Shown here: positions 7,188 to 14,677 of the stretch, piece by piece | How the letters are laid out: every line of letters begins with the position of its first letter | Position numbering within the stretch: the first letter of the stretch is position 1 | Assembly (NCBI GenBank): GCA_002368665.1 | Contig: DFEK01000010.1 | Location: 1-20,938, forward strand | Direction: 5' to 3' | Source of the DNA: Lachnospiraceae bacterium UBA3804 | GTDB lineage: Bacteria; Bacillota; Clostridia; Lachnospirales; Lachnospiraceae | DNA length: 20,938 bases | The notes under the pieces: model-generated | Databases searched by the model: none | What the model was told of the DNA's origin: nothing | The model's input: only the letters and a program-made list of their open reading frames with translations | Made by a program: the position numbers and the translations under genes

Positions 7188-8360
7188 TTAACCTTTCTTT
7201 CCTTTATCCTTTGAGGATTTCTCCTTGCCGTCCTTGGAGGATTTCTCCTTCTCTTTGGCGGCCTTCGGGGCCTCTTCTTTAGCCAGATATCCGTCACCGA
7301 AGCAGATGCCCATCATCTTTGCTTCCTGCACGATACGTGCATCCGGAGAAACACTCTTTAGCTTGCCCGCAACCTCTTCCAGCGGCACTTTGACGATTTC
7401 ACGATCCTTATATCCTACCATGAATCCGTACTCGCCCTTCAGAATCAGGTTTGCAGCCTCGGATCCCAGACGGGAAGCGAATACTCGGTCATACGGGCAG
7501 GGACTTCCGCCTCTTTGTGTATGCCCGGGAACGGTCACGCGGACTTCCTGTCCGGTCTTCTCCGCAATCTGCGCCGCAAGTTCGTAGGAAACGCTCGGGT
7601 ACGGGCTGTCCTTTAATTTCTTCGCATATTCTTTCTTGGAAAGTTTGGCATCTTCCTTGGAGATGGCACCTTCCGCAACAGCGATAATAGTAAAATGGCT
7701 GTTTTTCTTTCTTCTCTCGATGGCAGCTATGATCTCGTCCAGATCATACGGGATCTCCGGAATCAAAATGATATCCGCACCGGACGCCATACCTGCGTTT
7801 AAAGTAAGCCATCCGACTTTATGTCCCATAACCTCAACGATGAATACACGACTGTGTGATGCTGCCGTTGTATGAATGCAGTCGATGGCATTGGTTGCGA
7901 TATCCACTGCGGACTGGAATCCGAAGGTCATGTCGGTTCCGTAAAGGTCGTTATCAATGGTCTTGGGAAGCGTTACGACATTCAATCCCTCTTCCCGGAG
8001 CAGATTGGCCGTTTTGTGCGTTCCGTTTCCGCCCAGGATTACCAGGCAGTCTAAGTTCAGCTTATAGTAGTTATGCTTCATGGCCTCGACTTTGTCCAGA
8101 CCGTTTTCATCCGGTTCTTTGATGGTCTTAAACGGTGTGCGGCTCGTACCGAGAATGGTACCGCCCTTGGTTAAAATACCGGAAAAATCTTTGCCGGAAA
8201 GCATACGGTAATCTCCGTAAATGAGTCCTTTGTAGCCATCCAGGAAACCGTAGATTTCCACTTCCTCTTCGGCATGAACCAAAGTTTTAACAACACCTCG
8301 CATGGCTGCGTTTAAAGCCTGGCAGTCTCCGCCGCTGGTCAGCATTCCGATTCTCTTCAT
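7188..8360 (-). CDS. 6-phosphofructokinase with mixed ATP/PPi-type active site
   Basis: This 390-residue enzyme phosphorylates fructose 6-phosphate in glycolysis. The N-terminal SGGDCQALNA loop, PKTIDND (132-138, catalytic Asp136), MGHKVGWL, PEIPYD and PGHTQRGGSP mark the PFK fold. At the phosphate-donor site it reads GGNGT: Asn112 replaces the usual Mg-binding Asp, and Gly113 is the residue typical of ATP enzymes. Lys133, however, is the residue typical of pyrophosphate enzymes. The donor therefore cannot be decided by eye. A Lys/Ser/Glu-rich tail of about 30 residues (357-390) contains an 8-codon tandem repeat. GGAGGTGG precedes the ATG. The gene has its own promoter and leads the run into dnaX. 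Confidence 0.93.
   Translation of the reverse strand: MKRIGMLTSGGDCQALNAAMRGVVKTLVHAEEEVEIYGFLDGYKGLIYGDYRMLSGKDFSGILTKGGTILGTSRTPFKTIKEPDENGLDKVEAMKHNYYKLNLDCLVILGGNGTHKTANLLREEGLNVVTLPKTIDNDLYGTDMTFGFQSAVDIATNAIDCIHTTAASHSRVFIVEVMGHKVGWLTLNAGMASGADIILIPEIPYDLDEIIAAIERRKKNSHFTIIAVAEGAISKEDAKLSKKEYAKKLKDSPYPSVSYELAAQIAEKTGQEVRVTVPGHTQRGGSPCPYDRVFASRLGSEAANLILKGEYGFMVGYKDREIVKVPLEEVAGKLKSVSPDARIVQEAKMMGICFGDGYLAKEEAPKAAKEKEKSSKDGKEKSSKDKGKKG
7213..7250 (-). repeat. In-frame 24-base tandem repeat in the pfk tail
   Basis: The 14-base block GAGGATTTCTCCTT occurs at 7213-7226 and again at 7237-7250, an offset of 24 bases. In the protein this gives two successive EKSSKD units near the C-terminus. 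It is a simple in-frame duplication that makes the tail length likely to vary between strains. Confidence 0.7.
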
Positions 8361-8404
8361 CTATACCACCTCCAATACTTTTTATCGCAAAAAAACCCTC
8401 TCAT

Positions 8405-8433
8405 ATCATAATACAAATTGCGACTTTCTTCAA
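8405..8433 (-). promoter_or_regulatory. Promoter of the pfk–dnaX–recR gene run
   Basis: On the minus strand TTGAAG (8433-8428), a 17-base spacer and TATGAT (8410-8405) form a good sigma-A promoter, 44 bases before the phosphofructokinase start codon. It is the only strong promoter noticed for the six co-directional genes that follow. Confidence 0.7.
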
Positions 8434-8504
8434 GGTTACTATTCGCCTTCCTCTTAGGGTGGATTCTTTGTCTGTTAAAACCAGAAAACCGATTGATTAA
8501 CATA

Positions 8505-8533
8505 TTGAGAATCGCCCGATTTTTTGGTATATT
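8505..8533 (+). promoter_or_regulatory. Promoter of the DHH–TIR operon
   Basis: TTGAGA (8505-8510), a 17-base spacer and TATATT (8528-8533) closely match the vegetative promoter consensus. Transcription would start near 8540, just before a hairpin at 8549-8573, and give a leader of about 68 bases. It points away from the phosphofructokinase promoter 72 bases to the left. Confidence 0.7.
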
Positions 8534-8548
8534 AAAAGGGTATATGGG

Positions 8549-8573
8549 CTTAATTCGGCAAGGCCGGATTAAG
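8549..8573 (+). promoter_or_regulatory. Hairpin at the start of the DHH–TIR leader
   Basis: CTTAATTCGG (8549-8558) pairs with CCGGATTAAG (8564-8573) over ten positions with one G·U pair and a 5-base loop. It would form about 10 bases into the transcript. No U-run follows, so it is not a terminator. It may stabilise the mRNA end or bind a regulator. Confidence 0.5.
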
Positions 8574-8607
8574 AGGTGAAACAATTCGCAAAAATAAGGA
8601 GACGGTG

Positions 8608-10116
8608 ATGGCTTTATCTTTAAAAGATTTGCGTAATTACAACGATGTGGTAATTCAGTGCCACGATAATCCGGATGCCGATGCATTGGCTTCCGGCTAT
8701 GCACTTTGGTGGTATTTCTCCAAAGCGGGTCAGAAAGCCCGTTTTATTTACAGCGGCAAGAACAGGGTGAAAAAAAGCAACCTGGCGCTGATGATTGACC
8801 ATCTTAACATTCCCGTGGAATATGTGGAAAATCTGGATCAAAAGCCCGACCTTTTAGTGACCGTGGACTGCCAGTACGGAGAAAGCAATGTCACCCGCCA
8901 CGAAGCGGAAACCATCGCCACCATCGACCATCACCAGGTGAGCGGTCCCCTTCCGGAACTGAATGAAGTCAGAAGCAATTACGGCTCCTGTTCCACCGTG
9001 CTTTTTGAGATGCTCACAAAAGAAGGCCTCGATATCAACGAAAACGAAAATGTTTCAACAGCAATGTATTACGGCCTTCTGACGGATACCGGCAATTTTG
9101 CCGAAATCTCCCACCCTGCCGACAAGGACCTTCGTGATTATGCGGACTACCGTCAGGCGGATATCACACTTTTCAGGAATGCCAACATTTCCAAAGAAGA
9201 ACTTCAGATTGCGGGCGAAGCGCTGAAAAGCGCCGTTTACGATGACAACTATCATTACGGGATCATCGAAGCACATCCCTGCGATCCGAATATTTTAGGT
9301 TTGATCGGAGACATGTTCCTCGAAGTGGATACGGTAAACAGCTGTATCGTCTACAACCGTCTTCCCTTCGGCATCAAACTCTCCGTCCGCAGTTGTATCA
9401 AAGAGGTCAAGGCAAGCGAACTGGCTGCCTACTTAACCGCAGGCTTCGGCGGAGGCGGCGGACATATGACCAAGGCCGGTGGTCTTATGAAGAAAGAACT
9501 GATCGAGGAGGCCGGCATCGAGTATTCCGATGAGGGAATCAATAACCTTCTGCGCAGCAGAATGCGTCGCTACTTCAGCGAATCGGAAATCATTTATGCG
9601 GGAAATTACACCGTGGATATGTCCACGATGACCCATTACCAGAAAAAGGAAGTCCCCGTGGGATACGTCAAGGCCACGGATCTTGCCGAGGCCGGAACCA
9701 AAGTCATGATCCGTACTCTCGAAGGCGATGTGGATGTAACTATTGAGGACGATCTCTATATCATTCTGGGAATTGACGGAGAAATTTATCCGTGCAGAGA
9801 GAACCGTTTCTTAAGCAGTTATCGCCTCGATTCCAGCGCATACCAGTATCCGGACGATTATCCTCCCGCCGTGGTCAACTCCGTTACCGGAGACAGAATC
9901 GAGCTTCTGCCTTTTGCCAGAAAATGCATCGCACTCGGCGGTGGCGGAATCTACGCAAAAGAGCTTGACCACAGGGTTAAAGTTTTTACCTCGTGGGATC
10001 CGGACAAATATTATTTAGGTGTGCCGGGAGATTATCTGGCCGTACGTGCCGACGATCTTTCCGACGTGTATATCATTGCGAAAGGCATTTTCTATCGCAG
10101 CTATGAAGAAAACTAG
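8608..10116 (+). CDS. DHH-family phosphoesterase with duplicated C-terminal module
   Basis: This 502-residue protein has a complete DHH/DHHA1 hydrolase core. Motif I is HDNPDADALAS (19-29, Asp23 and Asp25), motif II centres on Asp87, motif III is DHH at 107-109, motif IV is Asp160 in LTDTGNF, and the DHHA1 glycine motif GGGGGHMTKAGG spans 281-292. Known relatives are manganese-dependent phosphodiesterases acting on nanoRNA, pAp or cyclic dinucleotides; the substrate here is unknown. After residue 335 come two similar segments (about 348-406 and 419-500). Each ends in a (D/G)DYxxx...(I/V)Y...F..SYx pattern reminiscent of PGDYG-type domains. The ATG at 8608 is 6 bases after AAGGAG, so I prefer it to the GTG at 8605. 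The TIR gene follows 28 bases later. Confidence 0.88.
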   Translation: MALSLKDLRNYNDVVIQCHDNPDADALASGYALWWYFSKAGQKARFIYSGKNRVKKSNLALMIDHLNIPVEYVENLDQKPDLLVTVDCQYGESNVTRHEAETIATIDHHQVSGPLPELNEVRSNYGSCSTVLFEMLTKEGLDINENENVSTAMYYGLLTDTGNFAEISHPADKDLRDYADYRQADITLFRNANISKEELQIAGEALKSAVYDDNYHYGIIEAHPCDPNILGLIGDMFLEVDTVNSCIVYNRLPFGIKLSVRSCIKEVKASELAAYLTAGFGGGGGHMTKAGGLMKKELIEEAGIEYSDEGINNLLRSRMRRYFSESEIIYAGNYTVDMSTMTHYQKKEVPVGYVKATDLAEAGTKVMIRTLEGDVDVTIEDDLYIILGIDGEIYPCRENRFLSSYRLDSSAYQYPDDYPPAVVNSVTGDRIELLPFARKCIALGGGGIYAKELDHRVKVFTSWDPDKYYLGVPGDYLAVRADDLSDVYIIAKGIFYRSYEEN

Positions 10117-10144
10117 AAAAGGGAACCAATAAGGGGAATCAACT

Positions 10145-13100
10145 ATGAAATACGATGCTTTTATCAGCTACCGACATATGGCTTTGGACTTAGAGATTGC
10201 CAAAAAGCTCCATAAAACTCTGGAGACTTACCATATTCCGAAGTCCGTACAGAAAAAGACCGGTAAAAAGAAGATCAACCGCGTTTTCCGTGACCAGGAA
10301 GAACTTCCCATCGGAAGCGATCTGAATGACAATATTTCCGCTGCATTGGCGGAATCGGAATACCTGATCGTAATCTGCTCTCCCGATACGCCCGAGTCCT
10401 ATTGGGTTTTAAAGGAAATCGAAACCTTCATCGAACTCCATGACAGAGAGCATGTCCTGGCGATTTTAATCGACGGTGAACCCTGGACCTCGTTCCCGGC
10501 TCCCCTTCTTACCGATGACAAAGGAAATGCCGTCGAGCCGCTTGCTGCCGACATCCGTGCCAAAACACCCAAGGAGAGAAACCAGAAATTCCAGTCGGAA
10601 TTCCTGCGTCTTGCCGCTCCCCTGATTGGTTGCACATACGATGACTTACGCCAGCGTCATAAAGAGCGTATCATCCGACGTAACATCACCATCGGAGGAA
10701 TCGCTTTGGCAACCGTCGCTTTATTCGGTGCAATCTTCGGTATTTACAACGCTGTAACCGCAGCCAAAATGACCAAACTTGCCGAAGAAAAAACCGCACT
10801 CGCCGAGGAGCGTACCAGACTGGCCGGCGAGATCATGACGGAGCTGAAGTCGAAACAGGAAAACCAGTCCCGTTTCTATGCGGAGGAATCCACCCGCCTT
10901 ATGGAATCGGGGCAACGCGAAGATGCTGCACTCTTAGCCATCGCAGGTCTTCCGAGTCCCGGAGACGAGCGTCCCTATGTATCCGAGGCGGAATATGCCC
11001 TGGCAAACGCCCTGTACGCATATAATAACGGCAGTTCCTACAATTTCGACCGCACTCTTCCGCATAAATACACCGTAAACAATTTCTGGATCAGCGACGA
11101 CCAAACTAGGATCATTTCCGTTGACTCCGCCATGACGGTTTCCGTCTGGGACAGCAAGGATATGTCTTTACTCGTTAATATTCCCGCAAACATTACGGAA
11201 GGCGGACTTCACCAAAGCATAGTCTGTGCCAATGCCGACAAAGATGCCATTTATATCTGCTATGGTTACAATTTCCTGAAGCTGGATTATAACGGGAAAC
11301 AGCTGGATGTCATAAACTGTGAAGATTATATCCAGGGCTGTGATATTCACGCCGGAGCAAAACGCGCAGCCATGATAGATTCCGAGCACAGCTATTTTAT
11401 CGACTTAAGTACATTTAAGGTGATCAATACCACCGATAATACGAAAACAAGTTCTTTCGATAAAGTGTTCTATTCACCGGAATATAATCAGATCTGTGCC
11501 TGCCACTACCATCAGGAAGGGGAAGACGGAACCTTCCTTTCAATCATCGACGGAGAAACCGGAGCCACCAAGGACTTCAGTGTTCCCGGAAGATCTGTTT
11601 ACGAAGTGATATATACCCAAAATCGGAATCTCGCAGTGGTACATTCATACGGCGATTTCTTTGTCAATCCCGATACCACGGAATTACTGAGTGTTTACAC
11701 ACTGGACGGCAAAAAGATGTGGTCGACCGAGCTGGACACCGAAATCATACCGATTTATCCGGTTTACAACATGTTGGACAGCCGTAAATTTACCAAGGAC
11801 GGAAAAGAAAACAACCAGGTTGTCATTTCCGTTCAGTATGATACTTTTACATATGATGAAATGACCGGTAATCTTCTCGGTAAATTTTCCCATGCCTCAC
11901 CGGTTACCGGATTCTATCTCTTTCCGGAGAGCAATGTCGGTTACTTTTCTTTCCTAAACGGAGAAATCACTCCCGTAGATACCGTCAGTGGTTTGTATTA
12001 TTCCGAATACACGATAAAAACAACCCTGTCGACAACCAGTATGAAGGCCTGCCCGGCAATAGACGGTTTCATTATTAGCGAAAACAACTCGCCGCTTCTG
12101 TATTCCCTGAAAAAGAACTCCGCACCGGATAAAAAGGAACTTCCCAATGCGCCCGATGCCACCATGTATGAGGATACGAACCCTTCCGGTAAATATTATG
12201 TCCTGTCGCATACGGGAAGTATTCTGTATTTCTTTGATCCGAGCGGAAAAGAGCTGTTTAATTACGACCTGGAAAGTGACAGTATTCTGGATACCGCTTT
12301 TGACGGAGATACCTACGTGGTTGTCGGCAATAAAAACATGTTCTATATCAATCCTTATGACCAGACGGTGGATAAAAAATCCTACGGTTCCATGCTTTTC
12401 GGAAGGACAAACGGTTCAAAAGCCTTCTTTACCGACAGCAGCCCGTATGTAGCCATTTACACGTTCTCCGCCGTTGACATCGTAGACTATAAGAAAAAAG
12501 AAACCCTTGCCGAAATCGACATGGACGCCTACTTAACTTCCGCCCAGGTTTCACAGGACGGAACCAAACTCTATGTCGGTTTCCAGACAGGGGAATTCAG
12601 AATCTATGACATTGCAACCGGAAAGATAATTGAAACCGGAAACGATGAAATCACCGTATCCAAGGATATTCTGCTCGATTCCGCTATAGAAATCAGCGGA
12701 GACGGAAAGTATATTGCGATCAACGGAAGTGATTCCGCAATCCATATTTACAACACAGGCGATTTATCCGAAATTACGAGTTTCCCGCTTTACTCTAACT
12801 ATTCTTTCCACATGGAGTTTTCAAGAGACTCCAAGACCTTGATTACCCAGGATAATGATTACCGCATTTATTTCTATGACATAGAAAACCAGCGTTATAT
12901 CAATACGCTGGTTACAAGCTGGAGAATCAAAAAGATTATATTCGATGAAGAGAACAATATGACCGCATTCACCGATACCCTCAATCTCTATCTGGTGAAC
13001 AACAGCGGATACGGAATGTTGGCATATGTTCCGGGTGGAATCTCTTACATCAAGGACGAGAAGAAATTCATTACCAAAGCCAAGAACGAAATATCTTCGA

Positions 13101-13201
13101 TCAAATACAAGCGTTACGATGAGCTGATCGAAATGGCCAAAAAGCAGTTTCCGGATGCGGAACTGACGGAAGAAAAGAAGATCAAATACAATATTAATTA
13201 A
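10145..13201 (+). CDS. Membrane-anchored TIR domain protein with WD-like beta-propeller
   Basis: This is a 1018-residue multidomain protein. Residues 1-130 are a TIR domain: YDAFISYRH at 3-11, FRDQEELPIGSDL at 48-60, and YWVLKEIE at 86-93 with Glu91 at the position of the catalytic glutamate of NAD-cleaving TIRs. A basic stretch (RHKERIIRRN) precedes a membrane helix at about 181-203, then a coiled coil (205-250) and a helical 'AALLAIAGLP' module. A large beta-propeller runs from about 300 to 960, clearest in the WD-like units at 795-950 (FRIYDIATGK, IHIYNTGDL, YFYDIENQR). By the positive-inside rule the TIR is cytoplasmic and the propeller outside. The C-terminal 'LIEMAKKQF..AELTEEKK' tail recurs in WD40 signalling proteins. 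AAGGGG lies 8 bases before the ATG. Ligand and enzymatic activity are unknown. Confidence 0.9.
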   Translation: MKYDAFISYRHMALDLEIAKKLHKTLETYHIPKSVQKKTGKKKINRVFRDQEELPIGSDLNDNISAALAESEYLIVICSPDTPESYWVLKEIETFIELHDREHVLAILIDGEPWTSFPAPLLTDDKGNAVEPLAADIRAKTPKERNQKFQSEFLRLAAPLIGCTYDDLRQRHKERIIRRNITIGGIALATVALFGAIFGIYNAVTAAKMTKLAEEKTALAEERTRLAGEIMTELKSKQENQSRFYAEESTRLMESGQREDAALLAIAGLPSPGDERPYVSEAEYALANALYAYNNGSSYNFDRTLPHKYTVNNFWISDDQTRIISVDSAMTVSVWDSKDMSLLVNIPANITEGGLHQSIVCANADKDAIYICYGYNFLKLDYNGKQLDVINCEDYIQGCDIHAGAKRAAMIDSEHSYFIDLSTFKVINTTDNTKTSSFDKVFYSPEYNQICACHYHQEGEDGTFLSIIDGETGATKDFSVPGRSVYEVIYTQNRNLAVVHSYGDFFVNPDTTELLSVYTLDGKKMWSTELDTEIIPIYPVYNMLDSRKFTKDGKENNQVVISVQYDTFTYDEMTGNLLGKFSHASPVTGFYLFPESNVGYFSFLNGEITPVDTVSGLYYSEYTIKTTLSTTSMKACPAIDGFIISENNSPLLYSLKKNSAPDKKELPNAPDATMYEDTNPSGKYYVLSHTGSILYFFDPSGKELFNYDLESDSILDTAFDGDTYVVVGNKNMFYINPYDQTVDKKSYGSMLFGRTNGSKAFFTDSSPYVAIYTFSAVDIVDYKKKETLAEIDMDAYLTSAQVSQDGTKLYVGFQTGEFRIYDIATGKIIETGNDEITVSKDILLDSAIEISGDGKYIAINGSDSAIHIYNTGDLSEITSFPLYSNYSFHMEFSRDSKTLITQDNDYRIYFYDIENQRYINTLVTSWRIKKIIFDEENNMTAFTDTLNLYLVNNSGYGMLAYVPGGISYIKDEKKFITKAKNEISSIKYKRYDELIEMAKKQFPDAELTEEKKIKYNIN

Positions 13202-13773
13202 TGCGACTCAAAATATTCTTTCTGTTTTACCTTCGCAACATTGAAAAGATAAAGGGAACCGGCAATTAAAATTCCGACCAGCGGAAGAAGCTTGAAAATC
13301 AGTCTTCCCGTTGCAAACGCGTACGCGAAAATCAGATAAAGCGCAGCTTCCAGGAAAAGAATCAATGCTGCTATGAAATTGGCTTTTCTCTCGCCCAGAC
13401 GTTCTCCGAGCAATACGGAAAGACAAGCCAGGGCAACCATGATCAGTCTGGCCGCGTATGCGGGAATTTTATCCACACCCGTGGTTCCAAGCAGTGTACA
13501 ACGGATTGCTTCCAATGCCGCATAAGCGAAAACCACACCCTTAAAATACATTTTTTCTTTCTTGTGGAAATGGAACAGTCCGAAAACCAGAATTGCAATG
13601 CAGGTAACTGCCTGCAGAATATAAACAATCAGTCTGCTCGGTGAATCAAACGAAACGATAATTCCGTATGCCGTAAGCACCAGGGCCAGTCCGACTACTA
13701 ACATCTGAATCTGCATTATTGTGGCAACCGCACCGGCGATGCCGTATTTTTCTCTTTGTTTTTCTTTATCCAT
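13198..13773 (-). CDS. Six-helix membrane protein of unknown function
   Basis: This 191-residue protein is almost entirely hydrophobic after a short charged N-terminus (MDKEKQREKYG). I count about six membrane helices, near 14-40, 47-68, 77-92, 106-121, 129-150 and 160-178. I do not recognise a family. The ATG at 13773 is used because AAAAGGAG stands 7 bases before it; the frame is open six codons further upstream, but that would put the ribosome site inside the gene. It has a strong promoter of its own (13804-13832). Its stop codon overlaps the stop of the convergent TIR gene by 3 bases, leaving no room for a terminator between them. Confidence 0.8.
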   Translation of the reverse strand: MDKEKQREKYGIAGAVATIMQIQMLVVGLALVLTAYGIIVSFDSPSRLIVYILQAVTCIAILVFGLFHFHKKEKMYFKGVVFAYAALEAIRCTLLGTTGVDKIPAYAARLIMVALACLSVLLGERLGERKANFIAALILFLEAALYLIFAYAFATGRLIFKLLPLVGILIAGSLYLFNVAKVKQKEYFESH

Positions 13774-13803
13774 GGTACATCTCCTTTTCATTTAAACGCA
13801 TTT

Positions 13804-13832
13804 ATTATATGCCGAAAAACGGACAAAATCAA
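13804..13832 (-). promoter_or_regulatory. Promoter of the six-helix membrane protein gene
   Basis: On the minus strand TTGATT (13832-13827), a 17-base spacer and a perfect TATAAT (13809-13804) lie 30 bases before the start codon. The -35 overlaps the stop codon of the upstream phosphatase gene, so the promoter is embedded at the end of that gene. Confidence 0.7.
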
Positions 13833-14653
13833 TGGATCAGGTATTTTTCCTTAAGTTGCGTAAAATCCTCCTCCGTCAGCCGAAGTTCGGCCTGAAGGTA
13901 TCCTTTGACGCTACCGTACCTGTCGATCAGCGTATCAATGGCGTGATTCATGTACTGTTCAAACACGCCTCCGGATGCATAGATCATGGCATTCAGTTTA
14001 TCTCCCGAAATCCCGAAAGACTCATATTCTTTCTTTACTTCCTCTATTACTGCGGCATTACATTCATTGGTGTATAAATAATCGCAAAGAATGGTTTCAC
14101 GATCGGCTCCGAGTGCCGAAAGAAACAGCATCGTCGCAATCCCCGCCCTGTCTTTTCCGTCATCACAGTGCCAGAGAATGGCGCCTTTGGAGGGATCGTT
14201 TCCAAGAAGAATCCGGAAAAAATTCCGAAAAGCTTTTTTCCCGCGGTTACGGAGCAAAAAGACAAGATACATCTCGGGTCCGAGCAATCCGTACTCGTAT
14301 GATGCCTCCAAAACCGCCTTTTTATCCTTTTTCTTGGTCATCAGTTTCGGAAGGTGGAGCAGATTTTTCAGCATGGACGCATAATCCATTGTCTCCACAA
14401 CAGGCAGACCGATGCTCTCCGCGCCGGGGATTTCCGCGTTCGGATTGTTCTTTCGCTTATCCTTGGAGCGAAAATCAATCACGGTCTGCACATGATATGT
14501 TTCCCGAAGCGTTAATACCGCTTCCGGCTTTGCATTCACCAGATTCCCACTTCGGATCAGTACACCCTTTCTGATTACGGAATCGTCGACAGGATAACCT
14601 CCGAGTTCTCTTGCATTGGAAACACCGGGAAGGGATATAAAATTCTTTACCAT
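13829..14653 (-). CDS. Tyrosine-phosphatase-like protein
   Basis: This 274-residue cytoplasmic protein matches the bacterial protein tyrosine phosphatase family with an 'NARELGGYP' start (13-21), 'VLIRSGNL' (31-38) and 'VIDFRSK' (58-64). The phosphate-binding loop is HCDDGKDRAG at 162-171, with nucleophile Cys163 and Arg169 (C-x5-R). Relatives include LipA/PtpB-type enzymes that dephosphorylate phosphotyrosine, phosphoserine or phosphoinositides; the substrate here is unknown. All catalytic residues I can place are present. AAGGGAG stands 7 bases before the ATG. It starts 24 bases after the APH-fold kinase gene, so the two are probably co-transcribed. Confidence 0.88.
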   Translation of the reverse strand: MVKNFISLPGVSNARELGGYPVDDSVIRKGVLIRSGNLVNAKPEAVLTLRETYHVQTVIDFRSKDKRKNNPNAEIPGAESIGLPVVETMDYASMLKNLLHLPKLMTKKKDKKAVLEASYEYGLLGPEMYLVFLLRNRGKKAFRNFFRILLGNDPSKGAILWHCDDGKDRAGIATMLFLSALGADRETILCDYLYTNECNAAVIEEVKKEYESFGISGDKLNAMIYASGGVFEQYMNHAIDTLIDRYGSVKGYLQAELRLTEEDFTQLKEKYLIH

Positions 14654-14677
14654 ATGGTTTCTCCCTTAAGTATCGGT

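Noticed and set aside
8357..8704. Minus-strand frame across the pfk/DHH intergenic region
   Set aside because: It covers both divergent promoters and the DHH start and has no recognisable protein features.
13975..14574. Long plus-strand frame of 199 codons opposite the phosphatase gene
   Set aside because: Its product is rich in Arg, Ser and Pro with no motif, typical of an antisense shadow, and the phosphatase on the other strand is intact.
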